Assembly: GCA_950022655.1 (NCBI GenBank)
Contig: OX465579.1
Location: 137,525,118 to 137,589,117, forward strand
Origin: Alentia gelatinosa
Taxonomy: Eukaryota; Annelida; Polychaeta; Phyllodocida; Polynoidae
Direction of reading: 5' to 3'
Length of the DNA stretch: 64,000 bases
Under the pieces are notes generated by a model, which saw nothing but the letters and a program-made list of their open reading frames with translations, had not been told where the DNA came from and did not search any database. Each line of letters opens with the position of its first letter. The first letter of the stretch is position 1. The position numbers and the translations under genes are program-made. Below, one piece after another: positions 1-12,417 of the stretch.

Positions 1-760
1 CATTCACGTTGTTGACTTTGTCTATGCGGCACCTGATACCGCAAAGGCCAAATACCTCAGAGACCTGTTGGAATTCAACTGGATCCAACGTCTACACACC
101 AATGCACCACTGGGTCTGAACGTAATGGACCCATTGAAGCATTAACCGGACATTTGGTTGCTTACAACCCCACCAACCCGAATCTAGCCACGTCAAAAAA
201 TTTTTATTAATAATTCCAAGTTGGTGGGGATTTCAACCTCATTTATAGCTCGCTTCTGGAACCCTCCCGAAGCAGGACCACTCTTTCACACTTTCCTTAA
301 GTTTGCTACCACCCACACTTGTCAAAAACCCTTTTTCAAGTGTTGACAACATAATTTGTTGTTGTCACATCGTTAGTGTAATGCACAGACCTGTTTCACC
401 CATTAGAAACGCCCTCTGCATCCCACTTCCCTGTCAAACCACTTGACAGTACCGCCCCAGTGACCTCCACTTACTACAAACAACAGTTTGCAGTTGTGTG
501 TCACTCAATCGAGCCTGAAGAGCACCTTGTGAAACCGCAATGGGCCTCCCAGACAAAGGGATTCCCCCTATTTCCATCACACCAGTACAGGGAAACCCCT
601 CCCTTCACCGTGATGTCACACTGTCAACAATTGGCGTTACCATACGCCCCGTTCTGTTGTCAACGTCGCCTTGGTAGCGAGTGGTCTGACTATAAATATC
701 GCGAGCAGACGACTGCTCCGACACTTAGATGCGGTAGCTCGACAAGTAAACACCCTTAGC
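1..760 (+). mobile_element. 3' end of a Penelope-like or other GIY-YIG retroelement
   Basis: The endonuclease frame ends at 145 and is followed by about 600 bases of C-rich sequence unlike the AT-rich DNA after 780. This tract has a TATAAATA box-like string at 691-698. I read it as the element's 3' untranslated region, possibly including a terminal-repeat promoter, but the boundary near 760 rests only on the change in base composition. No poly-A tail or target-site duplication is visible. Confidence 0.4.
2..145 (+). pseudogene. C-terminal fragment of a retroelement GIY-YIG endonuclease
   Basis: An open frame runs in from the left edge and stops at TAA 143-145. It translates to 47 residues, including the stretches KYLRDLLEFNWIQRL, HTNAPLGLN and a final MDPLKH. 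The order 'R-L-E-x-x-W-I-x-x-L-x-T-x-x-P-x-G-L-N' is what I know from the C-terminal end of GIY-YIG endonuclease domains attached to Penelope-like and some other retroelement reverse transcriptases. The catalytic GIY and YIG segments would lie upstream, outside the window, so activity cannot be judged. The fragment is cut by the window edge and is not necessarily broken. Family assignment is by pattern recognition only. Confidence 0.6.
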
Positions 761-1748
761 CACGTATTCAGATCATTATCGTGGAAAGGATGATGATTAT
801 ATCTATAAGCCAATATCAGTTATCACTACACCAACATTTAGCAAAGTGTGGGGAAGCTCAATATTATATTCTTTCTTCGAGTGTTATATATAATAGGATT
901 CTTTAGGAGTGAACGGTTGAATATTTTACCTAGAGCCTTCAGAGGATAGGATAGTCATGCGTGAACTGTGAAACTTTCATTTTGCCGCATCTCAAATTTC
1001 GAAATTGATATCATTATGAAAATTCATCCTAGAGAAGGAGATGAAGCTGGCACTTTTGCTGCAACTTATTCTCATCAAAATTAACTGTAATGTGTATTAT
1101 GTTAAATAGGAAACTATGCAGATCACTAGATATATACGTTAATGGGAATTGGCGTTTAAAGTATGTCTCATTACAGAGGAAGTTGGTAGTATTTGATATA
1201 CGTCACTATCATGTGAAGCTGAATGCGCGGTGCTACTGACGCAACGAGTTGGTTATAAGATCATCAACGACCAAGAACAATGCTTGCGATGTTCAGCGCA
1301 TCAATGTGACCGGGTCTTAAACCCCTGACCGGGTCCTGTCACACAGGCGTAAAATGCCATGTATTTCAATTTACGCACCATTACTTTCTAAAAACACGTG
1401 GCAAAACATGGAGTTGGGTATAAGAGGTCCCCAAAAATCCTACCGATCTTTCCGAATTTTGTTTTTCAATTTTCCAGTCCCATGCCTAATGTTAGCATCA
1501 GGCGACTACCTTGTGACTGACCCAAATCTAGTCTTCTCCTCCCTGCTGTGATAACTATGGTAAGACTTCAATCCCACACAGAAGATAAGTAAACATTTCA
1601 AGCCAGTGTAACTTCAGCATTAAATGGACCTCAGTCAGTTAACACGAATGATAGCGTCAGTTGACTGCATTGCGACTGACCCCAATGTTTCGTATCTATT
1701 CCTCCCTCACTTAGTAACTACGGTAAGACGTCGATCCGTCAAAGTCAG
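761..1748. other. stretch with no recognised gene
   Basis: AT-rich sequence with no coding-like composition. Two similar 'gactgaccc-aa' blocks near 1515 and 1675, each followed by a 'tcctccctnnnt-taactatggtaag'-like string, suggest a short degenerate direct repeat of about 160 bases just upstream of the exon-like block at 1749. Confidence 0.4.
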
Positions 1749-1904
1749 AAGAAGCTGCGGCACGACCTGACGTTGAGCCTGCCTGGTGACTTCATCCTCG
1801 TGTTGTCGTGCGCCGAGAAACTACGCCCGGGCACCTACAGCTTCGTGTGCGGCGACCCCAAGCTGGACGCCGACCAGATGCACAACATTCTCAACACTTT
1901 CTGA
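1749..1904 (+). CDS. orphan terminal-exon-like coding block, family not recognised
   Basis: Between an AG at 1747-1748 and a TGA at 1902-1904 the frame encodes 51 residues starting KKLRHDLTLSLPGDF. It continues through CAEKLRPGTYSF, GDPKLDADQM and the end HNILNTF. The block is GC-rich with strong third-position G/C, unlike its surroundings, which marks it as real or recently real coding sequence. It reads naturally as the last exon of a + strand gene: phase 0 acceptor, beta-strand-like 'LRPGTYSF', stop. The acceptor's pyrimidine tract is weak, and I found no upstream exon in 760-1748. It may belong to a gene starting outside the window, interrupted by the retroelement at the left edge, or be a stranded duplicate. 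I do not recognise the protein family. Confidence 0.5.
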   Translation, partial: KKLRHDLTLSLPGDFILVLSCAEKLRPGTYSFVCGDPKLDADQMHNILNTF

Positions 1905-4900
1905 TTCAAGTATGCTAAGCCAAATGCTGCTCAAACCGCCTCCTCGTGGTTTGTTTACAGTTAAGGACTTGTATTATTATATACCTGTGGTCGTATACGT
2001 ATACCACCCGCTCCTACCCTTGTCGTATTTATGATCATTCGTTACAGTGTGAACCTACTGTACATCCATTCAATCAACATCAATAGAAGGTTGATTTCGC
2101 CACTTTATAATATAAAATGATATGAAAACAGGCTAACTGCATTCGCACGTCAAAATACTTGATTATATACACCCCTATATGCTCTCTGTATCGGGTTGTA
2201 TATCATTAATAATTTACTAAATATATTTGATGTACGAAAATAGTAAGTCAGTTTCCGTATATTATATTTGGATTTCTTTTGTAGCTGAAAGGACATTGCC
2301 TTGTTCATTATCTATATCATCTTTGGAAATTGTTTCTTTCGTAGGATCACCTAACTGGGAATTCATCTATTTGTGCCACAAACCAGGTTGGTTTTAAGTT
2401 GGAAATACAGATTCCCTCACTGAGGCTAGTTCCATTGTCTATATTGTTTGACAGCATTTGATATAATCGGTTGATTTCGATACATTGGAGATTAAGGAAT
2501 TCTTAGTTATTGATTCTACGTAATGTATTGTCAAATCGTATCTCAATTCAACATAATTTTATGAACTTTAGATAAACGAAAAAAAGGGAAAATGACACCT
2601 TCGGCCAAATATACTTAAGGGCGCCTTTCGCAATTACATAGAGATTGCATGAGGTGACTAGGTTAAAGATTAGACGCTGTATGAACTTTGCTTAAAAATG
2701 AGCAAATACAGACATATGATAAAATTACAAAGAACCTTAAATGCATTTATGTGGATTTTGCCCAGTGAAAGGTTTCCAATAGTTTTCTCTGGTTATTCCA
2801 AATCTGTGATTCCCAATCATTTTACGATCAACTTTGTATTTTATTGTATATAATCCAATGGTATCATATCCTTTTCCCAACCATGAGATTTATATGGTAT
2901 ATCCTAGATGGTGCTCCTACGGAGGATAATCGCTAAGAATACTTCTGATAAAACTTCCTCTATTTTAGTTCAGGGAAGACCATAATACTGGATGCTGTAG
3001 ACTTATTTGTAATAATTCAAAATATAAATGAAAAATACAAAATACTGACTCTCAAGTATATTCACTTGGTATATACACCCAGACGCTGTTATTTTGTATC
3101 TTATATTTGTTTGAATACACTTTATAAGATGCTGAAGACAATTGTATGATACGTGTATACAAAGCTCAGTGAACGATTGTATATAGCTATAATTGGTTCA
3201 AGAATTGTATAATCTCAGGCAACTTTTGTCCCTAAATCAAGTGTGATTATGTCCAAGTCAATATTGTATCTGTGAAACCATTGTATATTTTAGTAGTATG
3301 GGAGATCATTCCATATATCAGATTAGGATACTTTATATATTTCCTAGATCATAGAACTTTTGTATTTGTATATATTCGTTACTCAGATCACTTTATCGTT
3401 GGTCATCCAAAATTGCATGATCATATTTTAAAAGAAATTTCGGTTGATTGTACATAATGTATAAGATATGATTCTTAAATAATAAGTTCATGTTAAGCGT
3501 GAATATTTGTTAAGATTTAAAGTTTGGCTTGATAATGCATACGAGATCTGTGTTGTAAATACTTCAGCAAATCCTTTTTTAATTCTAAATGTAGATTCAA
3601 ATATAGATTACCAAATTAGGGCAACGTGCAAAATTTGTCCTATACAGGGTGTTTATATACGTGTGTCTAGAAGCGTGTGGTAGCGCTGTCTGTACTTTAT
3701 AAACAATTAATTAGAGAAATCCGCAGATTTTGCTTACTGTGCATTATCAACACATATGGAGGAAATAGGTCGAATAATGTCAATGCAGCGAACAATGAAA
3801 TACATACATCATTTCCGGGACGAAAAGGAATACTTTATTTTTTGTACCGAACTATAGATGTAATTTTATTTGTCCAGTGACTTTCTAACGATTAATTCCT
3901 TTCTTTTTACATATGAACGGTGATGATATGTGAATTAATTTAGAAATATGTCATTAAGATTGCAGCCAGTATTCAACCAACCCTGACCAGATTATTAGTC
4001 TGGGTGGTCATTAGAACAGAATACCTGGTGTATACACCAGATGGCGCCTACGTCAGTGTAACGGTGGTATAGTTGGGTTTAAGGGTAAGTTGGGGGGCAT
4101 TGCCATGCTGACAATTGATAAGATGGTGACAGGACACCGATGGGCCCTGGAACTACCTCATTATGAGACACTGGGCAGGTTTGTGTTTGTGTGTTGCGTG
4201 TGGTTGATACTTAGTACCACCCCAATCTCCAGATTCACTGTGAGAGGTAAATATGACATCAATAGATTGGTAAAGCATATGATCCACTACGCTGACTGGA
4301 AGTCAACGCCGACAAGTGTAGATACTAAAATTGTACAAACCTACAGACCCAGCGAGTGAAAGATTAACAGGCATTGCTGTGTGGGTACCGTGTTGGTGAC
4401 GTTTGCAGGCACAAGATAATAGCTATATGGTTAAGATCTGTGGCCATTGGCCCTGCAGCCGTTGGGTGTATACTGTTCCACCGCACCGATATCTATACCT
4501 GCCATGCAGCTGTTGACTGCACAGGACCCCCGTACGGCCTCCGTACAGTCGCCGGGTTAGCTCATCATGTGTGACTGGTGGATCAAGCCCTTTAATCTCA
4601 GTATTTAGCACACACAGAACGTTTCCATAGGTTTCGACATGAGAGTAGATTCTGAGTGCCTGTCGTTAAGACATTCAACCCGTGGACTTGTTTTCTGCTG
4701 AATCAGCAGAAGGAGCTAGGTTTTATTCAACCTGCTATTGTACGGATATATGCTGGTATCGTTAGATAACTGTCAGAGACTTGTCTGTTTTCAATTAGAT
4801 CAAAGTTGCAGAAGTGCCATGCTGTTGGTAGAAAGTAGATATCAGCAGTGAGCAAGACTGCAATGACACTTGGGTTTAAGTAATGTATGAGAGGGTGGCT

Positions 4901-7535
4901 TAATGCAAAGACTCGAATATAAAGTCTCATGTAAATAATTTTAGCGGCCTGTCATAAACGATATGAAGCGTATGTTATTGTGATTGGCATCTTGGTAAGA
5001 ATCTCAAAGGCGCTTGCAGTAAATGGAAATAATTAACCATTTTTCTAATTATTTCTTTATATATTTTATTTAGTATACATCTGCATTTCTTCTTTTTAAA
5101 CGATGTCCTTGATTGATAAGACTGTCTAGATCATGCATACAATGCAATCTGTTAACTATTACATAAGCATAAAAGTAATGAATACTCTTCATTTTACAAT
5201 GACATGTAGCAAGGTTTTTATTGCGAAGGAAACCTGTCAGGATGAACTAAGCAAGCACAATGCTGAGCATCTCTGTGGCGATGCGACATAAACCAGCTGC
5301 GATAGTTTCTTTGGTAACAGCAGCATGCATAGTACGTCATAGATAAACATGAATTCAGAGCATGCCCTTCATCAAACATCCCACAGAACAAAGGAACTCG
5401 TCAATAATCTTCCCATTGAAATACCTTACAAGGCCCTTAAAAGTCAGGCCATTTCGTGCACAGACAACCGCACGTTATGGTTTGATCTACATGGTAGTCA
5501 CTGGGGAACCCAATAATGCCGTTTCCCAAAACGCTATTGAAATATAATGTTAACGTTTCGGTAAAGTTTGAGAGAAGCGGGATTAAATTCTAGTGAAGTG
5601 TCTGTTGGTGCTACCATGAATTAAGTTGATTGATATTAAAATGCATTTATGTAAAGGTATCTTTAGATAGCCTAGATTAAACACAAACAATTTAAAATCT
5701 CAAATATGTATTAACACATTATAAACTGGTAGTCTGCTGAATCACGTTGCTCATCTCCAGTTTGGGAAAGACAATAGCCATCAAGCCTCGAGACAGCATT
5801 AACCGCCTTTAGAGTCAAATTGATTTTAAATCTCACCAAGGAAACCTTTTATGTATTTTCGAGTACCCCATAAAAATACTTCAATCGGGTTATTGATTGT
5901 AACAACGACACACCTGTACACTCAAAGAAATAATTGTTCCGAATTCATTCAAGACATGCCATCTAACAACCAGATTTAGGTTTTGTCTTCGCGAAACACT
6001 TGTACAACTTGTTACAGACATATCCAACAGTGCATATCAGTAGGGATCACAAAGAAATCACCCGAACATCGCCACGAGAATAATGGATACTTCAGGTATA
6101 ATTCCTTCAACCTTAATCTATAATGGTACCTATACAGGATATAAAATATCTTGCGCAATCTTTGTCACATAGGTAAGATTTACATTGATATATGTTTACT
6201 GAAGAAATGGGATAATTAATACCAAGATCTATTGGATAAAACATCAGTATGTTTTAGTTGTTAGAGGCATTGTTTCATACACTGTTTACAAGCAATGTAT
6301 TATTGACCTAATACTATGCGGACAATGCAATGGTATAATAAAGTCACGTGATATACGAACTCTTGCTGTCCGTCTTTTTGATTGATTACTAGTTCACAGA
6401 AGCGTTTTCCTTAAATATAGGTATTAGCTTGTCTTAACCTCCATCCATCATTAACTTCAATATGATAAGCGCGTTTCTACCTGTGTATACGACGCATTCA
6501 TCTTAATCTCAGAGATGACGGTTTCCCACTTTTCCATGGAAATCCATGTTTTCATTTCCGGCTTATAAAACAAAAACATTTTATGCGAAACAATTACAAT
6601 ATCAGTATTCTCAATGGAGGATGTAATTTCAAAAGTATATGTAGTCCATTATAAGCAGCATCTGTCCTTTAACCTGTCAGATGTTGCGGCATTTGTATGG
6701 AAGAACGCCAACAGGCGATTACAATTGTCTTTATGTTCATTGAATAAAAAACATTTAAAAAAAACCTCCCACAACTATATATTCAAATGATAACCTAATC
6801 ATTTGGAGTCTACTGGATTTAAGAGACTACAAGAACAACACTACTACGGAATATTCCTTTCTGGGTTCCATGCTGAGAAAGAATAGGGTATCAGGGAAAC
6901 CTTGGTAAACAGCATTCACCACCAAGCCAGCAATATGATATGGAAAGAGTGCCAGCTGTAGTGTAGAGACCGGCAGGATGGAACAGGTCATGTAGCCACA
7001 CAGCCATGAACCGGCAAAACCTAATAAATTAGTTTCCCCAGTTACCAGTTCGTTACCCACTGGATGCCAGCCAGTGGTCAGAAGCGTTTACCAGGCCATC
7101 GGTTTGTACACTATAAGTAGCACACCCTTCCTTTGGTGGACCGCTGCCTTTTCTCATGGGTCCTTAGGTGTACTCATGAACTGCTAGGTCTTGGAAGTAG
7201 ACCCCTGGTGGTTTAATTTATTGATCACACCTTCAACACAATCAGACTTCTTCACAGAAGCTGGAGTAGGTAACAATTGTTATTTAGATAATAGTCTCGA
7301 AAAATGAGAGGCCCCCAAACCTCGACAGGGATGAGGAGACCTTTCCAATTCCCAGTAGGAAGAGCTTTTAAATAAAGCATGTACACTACACAACTATTGC
7401 ACTCAACCATTATATTGTTATATGGACAATCATTGTGGGAAATCAACACATGCAACGTAATAGAAATGCATTGTTTCTATTTATAATTGGTACACCAAAA
7501 CATATACCATCATCAACAATATATGTGTACATAGC
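1905..7535. other. 5.6 kb with no recognised gene
   Basis: AT-rich sequence, with only short chance frames. A perfect 'ggtgtatacacc' palindrome lies at 4028-4039 in a segment that also has an 'agatggcgcc' string. A small CG-rich patch at 4450-4570 has the repeated 'cgtacggcctccgtacag' hairpin. The frame on the - strand at 6827-7060 has no family features. I see no exon, RNA gene or transposase. Confidence 0.4.
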
Positions 7536-7541
7536 TTTATT
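7536..7541 (-). terminator. polyadenylation signal AATAAA of the SLC22 gene
   Basis: On the - strand AATAAA occurs 25 bases beyond the TAA stop of the transporter. It is in the right orientation and would give a very short 3' untranslated region. The match is exact, but AATAAA is common in AT-rich DNA. Confidence 0.5.
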
Positions 7542-7565
7542 GCTTTCAGCAGGTCTTTTCAAAAG

Positions 7566-9209
7566 TTATTTCTCCACACAACAACAAACAAGGCTACGTT
7601 GCCTCTTCATATCCGTCGTATTAGTCGGGAAAGGTTTTCCTCTAGTCTCTGGAAGTGCTAGCGTGCTGACTGTTGCCAATAACGATGTAACGCCAAAAAG
7701 AATGGCAGGAGTGTGGCCAGGAATTTGAGCGATGAACGGAGACATGGCTGATCCTAACCTGGCAAGAGCAGAAGCGGTTCCCAGTGACGTAGCACGCATG
7801 CCTGTTGGGAAGATCTCAGGTGTCCATGCATACAATGCATTAAAGACGATATTTGCGATAAATTTCCCTAAGAGTGCTAACACTGTGCGAATAATACTTG
7901 TTCTTTTGAATCCAATGTCACAGAGGAGGGTAATAGAACATATCAGGAAGGTTAACAGGGTGGTGGATCTTCGCCCCAAACGGGAGTTCAGCAGTGGCAT
8001 TACCAGCGCAGCTGAGGGAAGGTCAAGAAGCCCCATTAGGAACGAATTGATGTAAATGCTACCAGCTAAACCACCTACATTTAAAGACAAACCGTAATAG
8101 AGCATAGATACTGTAAACCATTGGAACATACAGAAAGAGAGTCGGATGGCAGCCAGGAGTGAACATTGCGTACAGGAAGTACAGCGATTACGTTTTTTTA
8201 TCGTAGTTTCAACATCTACTAAATAGGAGGTTTCTGGTGGTGGCTCTATCCTATTGACTTTTGCCATCCGTATCAGTATTTTCTTACCTTCCTCTATTCT
8301 CCCCATACTATAGAGCCAACGAGGAGATTCTGGCAGCGTTAATATTGGTAGGCAGAGAAGTGCAGAGAGAATTGTGTTAGTTAAAGACATATAGACCCAA
8401 TTGGGTAAGAGGTAACCAATCAGAGGCGATAACATGGCGCCGAGAGAAAACGATGATCCAACTACAGTAACTGCAAGCACTCTACCTTTTTCAGTAAACA
8501 TCTCTGCAAGAATGATATAGCAGGCGGTATAGAATACAAGGTCGGCAGCTCCACTAACCATTCTCGTAACAAGGTACATCTCAAAGACAGGGCTAAAAGA
8601 CATTGCCACACGTGAAATTACACTGATGAGAAGGGAACATCTGACTACAGGACGGCGCCCAAACCTATCGGAGAGGGATCCTCCAGTGAACACACCAAAG
8701 AGTTGTCCGATGAGCTGCACAGATTTAGCCATACCCTTCAGCCAAGCACGCTCACATACAAGGCTGAAGCGCGAGATCAAAGTCTCTCCAGGCTGTGATT
8801 CGTCAAAGGTCCAACTGGTGCAGATTCTGGTCGAGGCATTCCAGCTCCGGGAGTCCAGTGTCCATGTGAATTGAGTCTGATTTGCATCCATTTCTTTCTG
8901 TAGCAGAGAAGTGGTGATGTTTAAGTTGAAGGCTCTGCATCTGTCCACGATTTCCAAATCGTCATGCCCAATCTTATGTGGTGATAGGAGCTTCAGTTTT
9001 TGTGAAGCAGACATATTTGTCAGCATAACAGAGATGTTATCGTCAATATTACCAATGTTACACCAGTATTCCGATTCTTTCAAGGCAAATATGATCTCCA
9101 TAATATTTCCTGCAAAGAGGATCCCAGCTGGTATAGTTATTGTCAAATATATCAGGTGGAAACGGCTGAAGGTGCCCATGTGGGCCTGCAAAAGGTCATC
9201 AAAACCCAT
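7566..9209 (-). CDS. SLC22-family organic ion transporter (major facilitator superfamily), intronless
   Basis: Encodes 547 residues, the usual length for SLC22 carriers, which move organic cations, anions or carnitine-like zwitterions across the plasma membrane. I start at the ATG giving MGFDDLLQAHMGTFSRF, because SLC22 proteins begin with this 'FDDLL...G.F.RF' motif. An in-frame ATG 42 bases upstream is less likely. TM1 (about 17-42) is followed by a large extracellular loop with four cysteines (50, 91, 130, 152) and five N-glycosylation sequons (58, 65, 97, 110, 124). The family signature SLSDRFGRRP is at 178-187, PESPRWL at 293-299, NSRLGRR at 408-414, PEIFPTGMR at 464-472 and ALPETRGKP at 518-526, so all 12 membrane segments appear present. 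There is no frameshift or internal stop. The whole frame is uninterrupted, while vertebrate SLC22 genes usually have about ten introns. Substrate cannot be predicted; the overall look is OCT/OCTN-like. Confidence 0.93.
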   Translation of the reverse strand: MGFDDLLQAHMGTFSRFHLIYLTITIPAGILFAGNIMEIIFALKESEYWCNIGNIDDNISVMLTNMSASQKLKLLSPHKIGHDDLEIVDRCRAFNLNITTSLLQKEMDANQTQFTWTLDSRSWNASTRICTSWTFDESQPGETLISRFSLVCERAWLKGMAKSVQLIGQLFGVFTGGSLSDRFGRRPVVRCSLLISVISRVAMSFSPVFEMYLVTRMVSGAADLVFYTACYIILAEMFTEKGRVLAVTVVGSSFSLGAMLSPLIGYLLPNWVYMSLTNTILSALLCLPILTLPESPRWLYSMGRIEEGKKILIRMAKVNRIEPPPETSYLVDVETTIKKRNRCTSCTQCSLLAAIRLSFCMFQWFTVSMLYYGLSLNVGGLAGSIYINSFLMGLLDLPSAALVMPLLNSRLGRRSTTLLTFLICSITLLCDIGFKRTSIIRTVLALLGKFIANIVFNALYAWTPEIFPTGMRATSLGTASALARLGSAMSPFIAQIPGHTPAILFGVTSLLATVSTLALPETRGKPFPTNTTDMKRQRSLVCCCVEK

Positions 9210-11620
9210 GATGCAGTAAGAGGATAGCGTTTTGTAGGTGACACAGGTCAAGAATTACCACTCTTTTCCTCTCTGGTCGTAATACCAGGAGAGCGAGATC
9301 CTTTGCACTCCAAAGTGTAGCAAGCGTTAATCACCTCCCTTTGTAGCTCATTAACTGGCAAGTGATTTTCCCTGCGGATCTTATAGCTTTCCCAAGTAGG
9401 CGTAGATTCATTAACGTGTCCGACCACGCACACTGGTACTGTACATTTAAGGGGTGTACACACGAATGTTTACTCAGCTTTGATAGCACGGTTGAGATGA
9501 GGATGTTTCTTCAGTTTCCCAATCACATTTTTATCACATTCACGTTCAAAACAAGCAAGACATTCTTTATAAGTGAAACAATATCAAATAGTCGATAGGA
9601 AAGGTGAGTGTCGCATTTGACTGCTATTAGTACAATCATATTATGATTGTTGGACAGAGGCCTTTACTGATATCTTCTGTCTTGTAGAAATCAAGCTTCA
9701 CGTCCGAAATTTGTGGAGGTCAGGTGACTGCCATTACGCTCCATGGTGCTATATCAATTTTGCCGAAGGTAGATGCTGCCCAACGGATTGGTCGATAGGT
9801 AATAATGCCCCTGGTGATTAATTGACCAAATGACATGGGGACATATCTATTTATTTTAATGTTTTACATTACAGAAGTAAAACCCATGTTACTTGATAAT
9901 GTCATAAATACAGATCTGTGGTGTGAGGAAGCTATCCCAGAATGCTTATATATTCGTTATGATGTACTAACATTGCTGAGACCCGACAACATACGATCTG
10001 GTATATTGATCGCGTTACTGAATGTGTTATAGCTTTGTGATTATACTCTCCATTCTTGAGGAACCTTGGGAAGTTGCGTGCAAACATTGATAATTGACGC
10101 GCATTCCTGGATCCATAATTAGATAAGTGTGGTATATTTTAGTTAACATGTCCGGTGCATAATGAAGGTCTGTACCTGGAGAGGGGTAATGAGACATGGT
10201 AATGATAGTATAATGAAAACGCGTAGTGTTTATAAGGGAGGTTGTGGCTGATTGCTTATGTAACTATCTATTAGCATGGAGGGCCCGGCCCCATTGTTGG
10301 TATTGCCTAGTGTAGACTTGATACCTTTGGAATCACCTGTTACAGTCTATATTTCCTAAATCATCTAACCTGTGATAATCTGTGATTCTTTTATACTACA
10401 TTAATGAATATACCTAGGGCGTTAAACAATCAGGAGGGGCGACACCGGACCTTCAGAGGGTCCTGATCTAATCTGATGGGACAGAATTGATATTCAAACC
10501 CCCTTAACCCAGACCTGAAAAGCCCATCTTACTCCCATCCACCACTTCATAGCACTCTGGGCCTGAAGCCACTCTACTTTAAGTCCTGACACAATAGGCC
10601 CATCCCCTCCCCTTACAAAAACACTACAGGTCTCTCTCTTGAACACTAACACGCTACCACTATAACTTGACAATGCATGTATATTTCAAGCTATACAATC
10701 TAATGGGACCGACCATATCTGATGGGACAGACCAATCTCTATGGTATCAAATCTGATGCGACAGACTTGACTTCATAGCATTCAAACCATAGCAACTCCA
10801 GAGACAGTAACTCCATTTTAGCGACCCCTCACACAGACACTCCTTACCTTCCTCCACTGATCTGATTATTGAATCTATCACACTTAGATCCATAAATGAC
10901 TTGGTTAAGAAAAGTTTTAATGCATTTGGATACACTGATTTTAATCAAGTAACCAGATTAAGTAAGTAGATTTCTATACCATTATGAATATTCCTGTTGA
11001 TGATACTTGAGGACAACTATTAAATCCATCCTCTAGATTTCTTGAATCATTCTTAATATTTTCAAATACAAATGGCCTAGTGATCAACAATTTCTTAAGA
11101 TATTCACTTATTTTCATTTGATGAAATGATTTAGGTATACCACACTCTTCAATTATAAATGGAAATAACATTTGCTCCTAGTCTTACATTACAGAAGTCG
11201 GCCGTCGTTTATAATGATAAACTCTCTACAGAAGTGGTTGCCGTCTTTGTCTGTTCAACTGTTTGTTGCTGAACACATGTGCTTTACTACCTCTTGATAA
11301 AACATTTTGCCTTGTATTTCAAAATTCAACAAAAAGGAAGTATTCCCTTTGGCTAACAGATTCTAGCCCATGAAGTTTCAACATGCGATAGTTAGAGACT
11401 CCATTACATCAAGATTACTATATCCGTTTTATGCTTGTTTAAGCGTTCTTTTAAAAGATGTTTTTTCATTAACCATCATTACACTTATTGATGTTTTACG
11501 GGTATGAGTTCAGGTTATATAACATATTCCAATTGTATTTCGTATGTATCTCGTAATATTCAGTGAAAGGGACGATAGTGTAGTGAGTCGATAGGAGAGC
11601 CACCTCTATATAGTTAGTCC
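9210..11620. other. stretch upstream of the SLC22 gene, no recognised gene
   Basis: Should contain the 5' untranslated region and promoter of the transporter, but no TATA box or initiator is convincing. Repeats of TCTGATGGGACAGA and close variants occur at 10471-10486, 10700-10716, 10719-10733 and 10749-10763. The rest shows nothing recognisable. Confidence 0.35.
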
Positions 11621-11629
11621 GGATCTCTA

Positions 11630-11742
11630 GAGGATCCGTAGAGTCCGGAAGGTCCATGGGGCTCCGGAGATTGGCCTCACTTACACCCCGCGAGCCCGCC
11701 AGGCGGCACCCTGATCCCGAAAGGCACATCAGCGGGTATCCT
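11630..11742 (+). repeat. dispersed GC-rich repeat, copy 1
   Basis: About 110 bases containing 'gctccggagattggcctca', 'gagcccgccaggcggcaccc' and 'tgatcccgaaag'. The same blocks recur in the same order and strand at 13430-13535. The GC-rich composition contrasts sharply with the surroundings, suggesting part of a mobile element; the class is not recognised. Confidence 0.6.
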
Positions 11743-12403
11743 GGAGACTTACTGTATAAATCTCCGTTCTCGCACAGATTTAAGATATCTCACATTATTC
11801 AGATTATTTTGGTACCTTAAACCGCTAATACTATAGAGCTCCATTCGAGCCTACTTTACTCTATGCACAACATAATGCCATGTGCTTAAGCGCCTTACGG
11901 ATTTATACTTGTTTCAATAGTACAGTACGATTCTACACACAAGTAATTTCTTTATCCTTTAGCTTTTGTTTTAGACTTATTTAAGCTAGTGCTATTTAAT
12001 TATGAGTACATAAGTCTTATTATATTCTTATACCGTTCATAACTGATTGTTCACTTTATCTTATTCTAGTACATTCAATTCTGTTAATATTTTCCGTTCT
12101 ACCCTTTGTATCATTTATACATTAATGTTCCCCTATATCTTACATCGCAATAAAAAGTAGAAAAATGTATCGTATCATCGGGAAAACAGAAAAATTATGC
12201 AATTTGTGATATAGGTACAGCCTATTGATACAATCCTACCCTGTACATATGGTTTAATAAAGATAAGATTTAACATTCTGAAAAAAGAGTTACAACCATC
12301 CATAAGACATGGGAAGTGTATCTGTCCCACAAAATGACACTTCCCTCCTTATCACAGAGGGGCCATCTCTAAAATAAGTATGAAGAATTTCTGAATTTTT
12401 TTA

Positions 12404-12417
12404 CCCCCCCCCCCCCC
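12404..12417. repeat. poly-C tract
   Basis: Fourteen consecutive C, followed by further C-rich sequence. Comparable C or G runs occur at 18579-18590, 22721-22740, 45724-45739 and 53960-53971. Confidence 0.9.

Noticed and set aside
7732..9219. + strand frames of 80 to 107 residues
   Set aside because: Antisense shadows of the SLC22 coding sequence.
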